Origin: Terriglobia bacterium
GTDB taxonomy: Bacteria > Acidobacteriota > Terriglobia > Terriglobales > Acidobacteriaceae
Length of the DNA stretch: 64,000 bases
Direction: 5' to 3'
Assembly: GCA_021324365.1 (NCBI GenBank)
Contig: JAJPJE010000043.1
Coordinates: forward strand, 62,001-126,000
The notes under the pieces are model-generated. The model was not told the origin of the DNA and searched no databases. It worked only from the letters and a program-made list of their open reading frames with translations. A program made the position numbers and the translations under genes. Position 1 is the stretch's first letter; each line of letters starts with the position of its first letter. Below are positions 36,165 through 43,718 of this stretch, piece by piece.

Positions 36165-38449
36165 TTCACCTCCTGCGTCGCGGCGCCCCGCACCAGGGCA
36201 CCCAGGTTCAGCAGGTCAGTTACTTTGTCTTGAATCACCGCGGAACCCTGTAGTTCGGCTACAGCACCTTTCTCTTCGATCTCTACCGCCTGCTCCACAA
36301 TATCGACGATCTGATCCACGACTAAACCAACACTGTGTCCAGCTTCGGTATACACAATCACTTGTAAGGTCTCAGGAACCTCGCTACGGTGCCTGATATT
36401 TAACTTCTCAGCCACGTCGATCAATGGCATGATCTGCCCGCGATACTGCACCACCAGGTCACTGCCCGAGTGCTCCAGCGTGTTGGCAGGAAGCTCTTCC
36501 AGGCGAGACACCATCGAGAGCGGTATCGCCATGCGCCGCTGTCCGCCCACTGTGAATACCAGCCACGAATCCTGCCCCAGCGCTCTATCCGTGTGCTTCG
36601 TGGTGGCATCGAGGAGAGCACGCTCGTGGCCTTCCGTGACAACGTTGGCGATCTGCGCGATTCCCATCACGTCGAGAATCAGGGCCACTCGTCCGTCGCC
36701 CATGATGGTCGCACCTGCAAAGCACGAGATCCCCTTTAGTTGCTTGCCGAGGGGCTTTACCACGATCTCTTCAGTGTCGTTGATTTCGTCTACCACCAGG
36801 CCGAACTGTCGGCCATCCGCCTGCAATACAACAATGTTGATCCCGCTGCGCGCGTTTTGGTCATTACTAACCTTCAGTTCCCGATTCAAATACACCAGCG
36901 GCAACAGGTTGCCGCGGAGACGGTAAACGGGCGCGCCGTGAAACTTTTCAATCGCGCGTGCAGCTTGCTCGCCTTCCAGTCTCACCAGTTCCAGCAGGCT
37001 GACCTGCGGAATCGCGAATCGTTCGCCGCCGCTGCTGGCAATCAGCGCCGGAATAATGGCGAGCGTCAATGGAATTTTGATTTTGATCGTGGTGCCTTGG
37101 CCAGTATCGCTGTGCAGATCGACAATGCCACCGATCTTCTCGATATTGGTCTTCACCACATCCATGCCGACGCCGCGGCCTGAAACATTGGTGACCTGTT
37201 GCGCGGTCGAAAACCCGGGCAGAAAAATCAGGTTTAGAAGTTCGCGTTCCGGCATGCGCGCAGCGGCTTCTCCGGTGATCAGTCCTTTTTCCAGCGCCTT
37301 CTGCTTGAGCTTCGCGACATTAATACCCGCTCCATCGTCGCTGATTTCGATATTGACTTGGCCGCCCTCGTGATAGGCGTGCAGGCACAACCTGCCCTCC
37401 TCCGGCTTCCCCGCCGCTGTCCGTTCTACGGGCAGCTCAATTCCGTGATCGACGGCGTTGCGGACAATGTGCGTCAGTGGATCTTTGATTGCCTCCAGGA
37501 TGGTCTTGTCCAGTTCGGTTTCGCTGCCGTCCATCTCAACCCGGACTTTCTTCCCCAGTCCCATGGCCAAATCACGCACTACACGCGGCAGTCGGTTCCA
37601 CAAATTCCCGATCGGTTGCATGCGCGTCTTCATTACGCCTTCCTGCAATTCCGTGGTAATCAGATTCAGTCGCTGAGCTGTACTCAAGAATGTCGTGTCA
37701 GCCTGTCCCGCTGTGAACTGCAAAATCTGATTTCTCGCCAGCACCAATTCGCCGACCAGGTTCATCAGCTTGTCGAGCAGGTTCACGTCGACGCGAAGGC
37801 TGCTGGAAGAGACAGAAGATGAACTCTCCGCTTGCACCTGCAAGGCGTCTAGAACATCGCGAGGCTTCACCGCGCCCTCTGATACCAGGATCTCTCCTAG
37901 TTTGCGTGGATCTCCTTTTGCCTGCTGGGTAACTGCCTTTTCAATCTGCTCGGGCGCCGCAACAGCGGCCTTCACCAGAATCTCGCCAACCCGTGGGGCC
38001 GGCTCTGCCGCCGCAACCGACGACGGTGCAGCCGTTGGCTGCGAGCTCTCTGTTCGAGCTGCCTTCAGAGCAGTAAGCCGCTCCACCAGCGCCGAATAAT
38101 CCCCATCGCCTTCAACTCCTGATCCCTCAATGCTCCGTAGAATCTCGCGGATAGCATCCACCATCGCCAGCAATGCCGAGGTGAGTTCCGGATCCAATTG
38201 CAGCTCACCGTCGCGGAGCATGCTTAGAAGATTCTCACCAACGTGTGCGACCGATTCGAGCTTTGGAAATCCCAGTACCCCGCTGGTGCCTTTGACCGTG
38301 TGAATCGCTCGAAAAATCCGGCCTAGCAGTTCCTTGGACGTGGGATTCTTTTCCAGTTCTATAAAGTCCTGATCTAATTGATCGAGGTTCTCACTGCTCT
38401 CGACCAGAAACTCTTTGATGATCTCGTCCCATTCACCCATTCGATCCAC
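36161..38449 (-). CDS. cheA: Chemotaxis histidine kinase CheA with two CheW-like domains
   Basis: The 762-residue kinase has an N-terminal Hpt domain with the phospho-acceptor in IHTVKGTSGVLGF, and a variable linker with a GEILVSEGAV repeat-like motif. The dimerisation domain (LMNLVGELVLARNQI) and the kinase domain (DDGAGINVAKLKQ, SGRGVGMDVVKTNIE) follow, then not one but two CheW-like regions (about 480-610 and 635-750). The second starts LGQDSWLVFTVGGQRRMAIP. A CheY-binding P2 domain is not obvious. The start is GTG at 38449 with an ATG at 38440 as an alternative. It is the first gene of cheA-cheW. Confidence 0.92.
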   Translation of the reverse strand: MDRMGEWDEIIKEFLVESSENLDQLDQDFIELEKNPTSKELLGRIFRAIHTVKGTSGVLGFPKLESVAHVGENLLSMLRDGELQLDPELTSALLAMVDAIREILRSIEGSGVEGDGDYSALVERLTALKAARTESSQPTAAPSSVAAAEPAPRVGEILVKAAVAAPEQIEKAVTQQAKGDPRKLGEILVSEGAVKPRDVLDALQVQAESSSSVSSSSLRVDVNLLDKLMNLVGELVLARNQILQFTAGQADTTFLSTAQRLNLITTELQEGVMKTRMQPIGNLWNRLPRVVRDLAMGLGKKVRVEMDGSETELDKTILEAIKDPLTHIVRNAVDHGIELPVERTAAGKPEEGRLCLHAYHEGGQVNIEISDDGAGINVAKLKQKALEKGLITGEAAARMPERELLNLIFLPGFSTAQQVTNVSGRGVGMDVVKTNIEKIGGIVDLHSDTGQGTTIKIKIPLTLAIIPALIASSGGERFAIPQVSLLELVRLEGEQAARAIEKFHGAPVYRLRGNLLPLVYLNRELKVSNDQNARSGINIVVLQADGRQFGLVVDEINDTEEIVVKPLGKQLKGISCFAGATIMGDGRVALILDVMGIAQIANVVTEGHERALLDATTKHTDRALGQDSWLVFTVGGQRRMAIPLSMVSRLEELPANTLEHSGSDLVVQYRGQIMPLIDVAEKLNIRHRSEVPETLQVIVYTEAGHSVGLVVDQIVDIVEQAVEIEEKGAVAELQGSAVIQDKVTDLLNLGALVRGAATQEVK

Positions 38450-38663
38450 CCGGTGAAAGTCACACGCCAGTTCTCCGACTCGCTGTTCAGCCTATCGAGC
38501 CAGGGCACACGCGCAAGCTGTCGCGGAACAAAGAGGCAAGGAAGGGGCCACTCGAGATAAGAGCAGCTTAATCACGTTTGTGGGCCGAAAAGAAAAAAGG
38601 GCGCATCCTTCAATGCGCCTGCACGGTGTCATTAGATGGGATGAGTTCGCCGGTGATCGTGCC

Positions 38664-38918
38664 TTAATTCGCGTAGAACGCGGCGTTCTTCGCCACCGCA
38701 TCCGTCATCTCTGCGGGAACTTCATCAAGCGGGAAAATCGAGTTCGACGTGCACACCGCCACACAGGCGCCGCAGTCGATGCAATTCTCCGGGTCAACAT
38801 ACATCTGGGTGGCTTCGGCGAATTTTGGTTCATCCTGTTTCGGGTGAATGCAATCGGTAGGACACGCGTCCACGCAAAGCGAATCTTTGATACAAGCGCT
38901 GGTAATTACGTATGCCAT
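38664..38918 (-). CDS. Seven-iron type ferredoxin (FdxA-like)
   Basis: The 84-residue protein has an N-terminal cluster region (CIKDSLCVDACPTDCI) and a second CIDCGACVAVC motif, the layout of bacterial 3Fe-4S/4Fe-4S ferredoxins. It is a soluble cytosolic electron carrier. It is encoded alone, on the minus strand, divergent from aroF. The partner enzyme cannot be told. Confidence 0.88.
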   Translation of the reverse strand: MAYVITSACIKDSLCVDACPTDCIHPKQDEPKFAEATQMYVDPENCIDCGACVAVCTSNSIFPLDEVPAEMTDAVAKNAAFYAN

Positions 38919-39021
38919 TTCTATATTTCTCCGTGTTGACGTGACACCGGCTATGTCCCCACTCCTCGGTTCCTGACCGGCTCCGTCGCTTCTACCCTAG
39001 AACGCTGCAAACAATGGGTCC

Positions 39022-39035
39022 GTGACGCGCGTCAC
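39022..39035. promoter_or_regulatory. CRP-like palindrome GTGACGCGCGTCAC
   Basis: A perfect 14-base palindrome with the GTGA-N6-TCAC layout of Crp/Fnr-family operators lies between the divergent ferredoxin and aroF genes. Three regulators of that family are encoded in the window. It could control the ferredoxin gene. Confidence 0.4.
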
Positions 39036-39068
39036 CTATGTCGTGTGACGTCCGCTTACCCGGCCTGT

Positions 39069-39098
39069 TTGACAAAGCTGCCGCAGGCCAAGTAAAGT
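39069..39098 (+). promoter_or_regulatory. Probable promoter of the aroF leader
   Basis: A consensus -35 TTGACA (39069-39074) and a TAAAGT -10 (39093-39098) are 18 bases apart. The predicted transcription start (about 39105) is only a few bases before the leader ATG at 39110, so the leader peptide would be translated from an almost leaderless mRNA. Confidence 0.55.
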
Positions 39099-39109
39099 AG
39101 CCCTCATCC

Positions 39110-39217
39110 ATGAATCCGTCGCACGCTTATCGATTTAGCTTCTTTACCTACCGCTACTGGTGGTTTACGGACAGCGGCTCTGGTAAAGCGCGTGCTCGGT
39201 ACCTGTCCAATTTCTAA
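39110..39217 (+). CDS. Aromatic-rich leader peptide of the DAHP synthase gene (attenuator)
   Basis: A 35-codon frame ends 79 bases before aroF and encodes a peptide with the run YRFSFFTYRYWWF: nine of thirteen residues (positions 7-19) are Phe, Tyr or Trp, with two adjacent Trp. Such a run is what classical attenuation needs, since a shortage of any of the three end products of the pathway would stall the ribosome. A pairing GGACAG/CTGTCC (39169 and 39203) may form the pause hairpin, and a terminator follows at 39242. It precedes DAHP synthase, the enzyme that commits carbon to all three aromatic amino acids. Confidence 0.8.
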   Translation: MNPSHAYRFSFFTYRYWWFTDSGSGKARARYLSNF

Positions 39218-39241
39218 TACCAAGCGCAAACGCAATCAGAC

Positions 39242-39272
39242 GCCGCGATCAGATCGCGGCTTTTGCTTTTTT
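39242..39272 (+). terminator. Attenuator terminator before aroF
   Basis: GCCGCGAT/ATCGCGGC (39242-39249 and 39253-39260) is an 8-bp stem with a 3-base loop, followed by TTTTGCTTTTTT. It ends 24 bases before the aroF start. The upstream GCGGC (39174-39178) can pair with GCCGC of its 5' arm and could act as an antiterminator. Confidence 0.8.
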
Positions 39273-39296
39273 AGAGCCGAATCAGGAGACTAGCCA

Positions 39297-40322
39297 ATGA
39301 TCGTCAACATGTCCGAGGGAGCAACGGAAGAGCAAATCCAACACGTAGCCGACCGAATCCGCGAAGCCGGATATCAGGCGCACATTACGCGCGGGGCGCA
39401 ACGCGCCATTGTCGCTGCTGTCGGTAGCGGCCGCCGCAATGAGATCGAAGCCCTCCAGGCCGCGCCCGGCGTAGAAGACGTGGTCCCCATCGCACAGCCC
39501 TTCAAGCTCGTCAGCCGCCAGGTGCATCCGTCCAGAACCATCGTGAACGTTGCAGGTGTGCACATTGGTGGCCCTGAAATTGTTGTTATCGCCGGACCTT
39601 GCTCGGTGGAATCAGAAGAACAGATCCTTTCGACGGCGCGGGCGGTCAAGAAGGCCGGTGCCCGCATGCTCCGTGGTGGAGCCTACAAGCCTCGTACCTC
39701 CCCGTACGATTTCCAGGGCTTGGGGACAGAAGCGCTGCGCCTGCTCGATCGCACGCGCAAAGAAACCGGACTTCCCGTCGTGACCGAGGTGATGAGCACC
39801 GAAGATGTGGACATCATCTGCGAGCATGCCGACATGCTGCAGATTGGCGCTCGCAATATGCAGAATTTCGCCCTGTTGCGGGCGCTCGCAACCATTCGCA
39901 AGCCCATCATGCTGAAACGCGGTCCCTCCGCGACTGTAAAAGAGTGGTTGCTCGCGGCGGAATACCTGCTGGCCGGCGGCAACTCACAGGTTGTACTTTG
40001 CGAGCGTGGAATTCGCACCTTCGAGACTGAAACACGCAACACCCTCGACCTCGCCGCGGTCGCACTGGCGAAGGAGCTGTCACATTTACCCGTGATCGCT
40101 GACCCATCTCATGGTACGGGTCGCCCCAGCCTCATCCCTCCTATGGCGCGCGCTGCAGTCGCTCTCGGCGCCGATGGACTGATGATCGAAGTGCATCCTT
40201 GTCCTGAGCGGGCACTTTCCGACGGCCCGCAGTCGCTCACATTTGAAGGATTCGAGCGGATGATGTCTGGTTTACAGGAACCACTGCACAGGGTCGCGCT
40301 TGCTGCCGCAACCGCGAGCTGA
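39297..40322 (+). CDS. aroF: 3-deoxy-7-phosphoheptulonate (DAHP) synthase
   Basis: The enzyme joins phosphoenolpyruvate and erythrose 4-phosphate, the first step of the shikimate pathway. The 341-residue protein is of the AroA I-beta type: an N-terminal ferredoxin-like regulatory domain (residues 1-70) precedes the barrel, which has [50 protein letters not shown] and [11 protein letters not shown]. The related Thermotoga enzyme is inhibited by Tyr and Phe through this extra domain. AGGAG lies nine bases before the ATG. With the leader and terminator upstream, it is probably controlled at two levels. Shikimate kinase is encoded at 58759. Confidence 0.95.
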   Translation: MIVNMSEGATEEQIQHVADRIREAGYQAHITRGAQRAIVAAVGSGRRNEIEALQAAPGVEDVVPIAQPFKLVSRQVHPSRTIVNVAGVHIGGPEIVVIAGPCSVESEEQILSTARAVKKAGARMLRGGAYKPRTSPYDFQGLGTEALRLLDRTRKETGLPVVTEVMSTEDVDIICEHADMLQIGARNMQNFALLRALATIRKPIMLKRGPSATVKEWLLAAEYLLAGGNSQVVLCERGIRTFETETRNTLDLAAVALAKELSHLPVIADPSHGTGRPSLIPPMARAAVALGADGLMIEVHPCPERALSDGPQSLTFEGFERMMSGLQEPLHRVALAAATAS

Positions 40323-40324
40323 CG

Positions 40325-41332
40325 TCACTTCTGCATCGCCGGTTGAGTCTCGGCTACCGCCTGACCAGCCGCTGGTTGACTGGTTGACTGACTCATAGCT
40401 GCGAGCGTCTGTTGGACTCTCGCTACCTCGGGGCTCTTCGGGTCGAGCTTCAGAAATTCTTGTAATTCTCCGGCCGCTTCGCCACTACGGTGCAAATCCA
40501 TCAGAATCGCTCCTCGCACCAGGTGGATCTGCGCGAAACCTTTCGGCGCGCCCTGCGCCGCCGCATCCACCTCCGCCAATGCCGACGCAAACTTTCTCTG
40601 GCCGTATAGACTCTTGGCCATTTCAAAATGGCTCTGCCAAAAAGTAGGATCGATCCTCACGGCTTCCTGCAAGGAATTGGCCGCCAGGAGAAATTGGCCG
40701 CTCGCATTGTAAGCAGCGCCGAGTACCGTGTATCCGAAATAGTTCTTGGGATCGATCTCTACCGATTCATTTGCATCCTGCATCGCCATTTTCGGATTGC
40801 CATTTGCCAGGTGCAGCACGGCTCGCAATGAGAGCGCGTCCGCAAATTGAGGCGCGATAGCCAGGGCCCGCTCCAACTCTGATGCCGCCTGCTTGAACTT
40901 ATTATTGTAGAAATACTGCTTCGCCGCATCGAAAGCGCGCCTTGCCTTAGAAGGAACCTTGAGGTTGGTCACCGAAACGGTCGGACTACCGGCATGTTGC
41001 GACTTGGTGCCCGACATTGTGATTTTTAGGTCTGGCGGATTTTGACCGATCGACAACTGCTGCTCGACGACATTCGTCCCTGCCGTCGCGGTAAGCATGT
41101 ATTGGCCAGGTAGGAGACCGGAAATTTGAAAGCTGCCATCCGTTAGCGTGTATGCTCTTCCGACTACTTCAGCGGAACGTGTAGCGCGCAGTTCGATCAG
41201 GACTCCACTGGCGGGACTCGAATCGGAGTCTTCGACAATTCCGCGTACCGTGGTGGAGTTCGGATCAGTCTGAAACTGGGCGAAGGACAGACTAGCGAGA
41301 AACAGCAGAACCAACGAGAACAACCGAGACAT
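40325..41332 (-). CDS. Secreted TPR protein with carboxypeptidase-regulatory-like domain
   Basis: The 335-residue protein has a signal peptide (RLFSLVLLFLASLSFAQ). A beta-sandwich domain of the carboxypeptidase-regulatory type (TVRGIVEDSDSSPASGVLIEL to LSIGQN, residues 26-110) follows, then about five TPR-like repeats (residues 130-300) and a Gln/Ala-rich tail. Such proteins are scaffolds at the envelope. It is co-oriented with the multiheme cytochrome genes upstream and lies 190 bases after the CbcL-like gene, so it may be a part of that locus. Its stop is two bases from the convergent aroF stop. Confidence 0.75.
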   Translation of the reverse strand: MSRLFSLVLLFLASLSFAQFQTDPNSTTVRGIVEDSDSSPASGVLIELRATRSAEVVGRAYTLTDGSFQISGLLPGQYMLTATAGTNVVEQQLSIGQNPPDLKITMSGTKSQHAGSPTVSVTNLKVPSKARRAFDAAKQYFYNNKFKQAASELERALAIAPQFADALSLRAVLHLANGNPKMAMQDANESVEIDPKNYFGYTVLGAAYNASGQFLLAANSLQEAVRIDPTFWQSHFEMAKSLYGQRKFASALAEVDAAAQGAPKGFAQIHLVRGAILMDLHRSGEAAGELQEFLKLDPKSPEVARVQQTLAAMSQSTSQPAAGQAVAETQPAMQK

Positions 41333-41521
41333 CTTGCACTCTTGCCGAGGTCGAAATAACTTTCACCCGATCCGATGAGTTCTCTCCGATCACAAGATGT
41401 CCTCTACACACGTCCTCTGGCAGAAAATTCAGTTCTCACCAGTGACAACACTCGAATCGTCAGCCGCATCACGCTTTGCAGACTGCCACAGACGAGAGCT
41501 GCAGCAATCGCGATTCGTAAC

Positions 41522-43462
41522 TTATTCTTTTTCTGCCGCTCCTTCGATAGAACTTTCTATCGTTTTTCTATCCAGTCCGTGCTCCGCAGCATAATGTTCG
41601 ACCGACATCTTCCCATCCCACCATGCCCAGTTCATCGGGTAAACCTCAGGATCAAAGACAATCTGATAGAAGTGCCACACGACAATCGCCAGTGTCGCCA
41701 GGATAGCTTCGTAGAAGTGAACGGCGGTTGCGACGTCGAGCCACCACCGAGGGAATAGATGGCCCACCGCAACCTTGAACCATAGCATCATGCCGGTTAC
41801 GGCCATTACGATCGTTCCCCACACCAGGGCCCAATACTCCGCCTTTTCCGCGTAGTTGAAGCGCTTGAACTCCGGTTTGGTCGCGCTCAGTCCAAGGTAG
41901 TAGCGGATATTCTGGATCACGTCGCGTGCGTCTTTTGCCTCGGGCAACATGTCAAACAGAAACTGCCTGCCAGATCGTACGGCGGCGACGTACCCAACGT
42001 GATACAGCGACACCAGGATGAGCAACGTTCCTGCACTCCTGTGGATTACGCTCCGAACCGTTTCGTTCACGAATGCCATTCCAAGCACAGACTCGGGATA
42101 CTTCAGCGCGAATCCCGTAACAACGAGAGTGATAAACGAAATAAGCAAGAGAAGATGCTGCATGCGCTGCGTCGAATCCATGCGCACTACAATCCGATGG
42201 GCTGACTTTAGTTGCTCCAGGGCTTTCTTCCGCCAGATCAGGAAATTGTGCAGCAGCATTCCGCCGATCACGCCGAAGATCATGACCAGGTAGAAACGCC
42301 TCACCCAGCGGATCGCGATGCTGCCTCGGTCGCTCGAAAGCGGTGCATCGACGTGTATCTTTCCCAGCACGAACTTCTGCGACGCGCCCGGATGGCACTT
42401 GCCGCACGTCGTAATCAAGTTCGCCTGGTTGATCGTCGAACGCGGATCCGACGACGGCAGAATATTGTGTGCGCCATGGCAACTGGCGCAATTCGCGACA
42501 ACCTTTGATCCCATCTGCGAAGCCAGCCCGTGATAGCTCGAGAGATATGTGCTCGCGCGATGTGCCTCAATTCCAAAATCCTGAGTGAGTCGCACCCCTT
42601 CGTGACAGCGCGCACATGTCGTTGCGGCAAGCGCCTGGGCAGAAACCGACGAGTTCGGATCCAGGTGAGACTTGATTCCGTGAATTCCGTGGCAATCAGT
42701 GCACACTGGCGCCTGCCAGCTTCCCTTCGCAATTGCCTGGCCGTGAATGCTACTCATGAATTGCTGCTTAACATTCTCGTGACACTTACCGCACGTGGCA
42801 GGCACGTTGAATTTGAAGATGGATGATTTTGAATCGCCCGCTGGAAGAATATTGTGTGCGCCGTGGCAGTCGGTGCATACCGCCGCTTTTTCCGAGCCTG
42901 CGGCTACGGCTTTGCCATGAACACTGTCCTGGTAGGAAACAAAAGGAGCTGAACTGAGTCCCGCCGACTCCATCACGAACTTCTGCCCGTGGCACGAGCC
43001 GCACGTTTTTGGAATATTCGTATGGCTAACACGCGAATTCGGATCGGAGGACGGAAGAACCTCGTGGATGTCGCCATGGCAATCGAGACAGGTCGCTGCC
43101 TTCAAATCACCATTCTGGCGGGCGATTGCGTGCAGGCTCGAGTTATAATCCTTCACTTCCTGCTCGTGGCAGGCGGCACAATCAACCTTTGCCGGAGCCG
43201 GATCATGCGGGAAGCCTTTTACATCCTTGTGGCAATCCAGGCACGTAAACATGCTTCCGTGAATGGAAGCTTTGAAGTGCTCTTCGTCAATATGCAGGTT
43301 GATCTGCTTCCCGTTCTCTTCCTTGATCAGAGTCGCGTCACTATGGCATGCAAGGCATTCGGCGCTCTTGTCGGCTGCACTCTCCGCCTTCTTGTTCGCC
43401 GCCAAAGCTGATCCCAATAGCAGACATATGAGGAAAACCACTTTAAGATTGCGCATGATCAT
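41522..43462 (-). CDS. CbcL-like multiheme cytochrome c / cytochrome b fusion
   Basis: From the ATG at 43462 the 646-residue protein has a signal peptide (VVFLICLLLGSALA). Its periplasmic domain holds eleven CXXCH motifs (CLACH, CLDCH, CAACH, CLDCH, CGSCH, CTDCH, CGKCH, CTDCH, CARCH, CASCH, CGKCH) up to about residue 380. The C-terminal membrane domain has about five helices and His residues typical of b-type cytochromes (IVVRMDSTQRMQHLLLLISF, FYEAILATLAIVVWHFYQI). The fusion resembles CbcL of Geobacter, an inner-membrane menaquinol dehydrogenase for electron transfer to low-potential acceptors. It would pass electrons to the MtrA-like protein. Confidence 0.85.
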   Translation of the reverse strand: MIMRNLKVVFLICLLLGSALAANKKAESAADKSAECLACHSDATLIKEENGKQINLHIDEEHFKASIHGSMFTCLDCHKDVKGFPHDPAPAKVDCAACHEQEVKDYNSSLHAIARQNGDLKAATCLDCHGDIHEVLPSSDPNSRVSHTNIPKTCGSCHGQKFVMESAGLSSAPFVSYQDSVHGKAVAAGSEKAAVCTDCHGAHNILPAGDSKSSIFKFNVPATCGKCHENVKQQFMSSIHGQAIAKGSWQAPVCTDCHGIHGIKSHLDPNSSVSAQALAATTCARCHEGVRLTQDFGIEAHRASTYLSSYHGLASQMGSKVVANCASCHGAHNILPSSDPRSTINQANLITTCGKCHPGASQKFVLGKIHVDAPLSSDRGSIAIRWVRRFYLVMIFGVIGGMLLHNFLIWRKKALEQLKSAHRIVVRMDSTQRMQHLLLLISFITLVVTGFALKYPESVLGMAFVNETVRSVIHRSAGTLLILVSLYHVGYVAAVRSGRQFLFDMLPEAKDARDVIQNIRYYLGLSATKPEFKRFNYAEKAEYWALVWGTIVMAVTGMMLWFKVAVGHLFPRWWLDVATAVHFYEAILATLAIVVWHFYQIVFDPEVYPMNWAWWDGKMSVEHYAAEHGLDRKTIESSIEGAAEKE

Positions 43463-43567
43463 ACGGAGCCCGCTTTGCCTTCGGCCAGAAGTCGGCTCCC
43501 GATAGCGCTTTAGACCTGCCGGCCTCTGGCTTCGGCCCATTCTGGGCCTTACTATTCATCGCAGATT

Positions 43568-43598
43568 CATGCCTCACGGGGCTGTGAGCACAGGCATG
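43568..43598. repeat. Nested palindrome between CbcL-like and MtrB-like genes
   Basis: CATGCCT/AGGCATG (43568-43574 and 43592-43598) encloses CTCAC/GTGAG (43573-43577 and 43584-43588); the two cannot both form fully. It lies in the leader of the CbcL-like gene. No function can be assigned. Confidence 0.4.
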
Positions 43599-43684
43599 AC
43601 GGGGGGTGACCGCAATCACCGCGGCTTTGGTCGTACCGCGGCGTAGTGCTGCGGCTCACGAACAACTGTTCATAAACTAAACAA

Positions 43685-43704
43685 GGGCCAGCGCCAACTG
43701 GCCC
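43685..43704 (-). terminator. Hairpin after the MtrB-like gene
   Basis: On the minus strand GGGCCAG/CTGGCCC with a 6-base loop is followed by TTGTTTAGTTT. It lies about 15 bases after the MtrB-like stop and may reduce read-through to the CbcL-like gene. Confidence 0.6.
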
Positions 43705-43718
43705 CGTTTCAAAAAAGA

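Noticed and set aside
43463-43540. N-terminal extension of the CbcL-like protein up to 43540
   Set aside because: The extension is Arg-rich and precedes a normal signal peptide starting at 43462, so translation most likely starts there.
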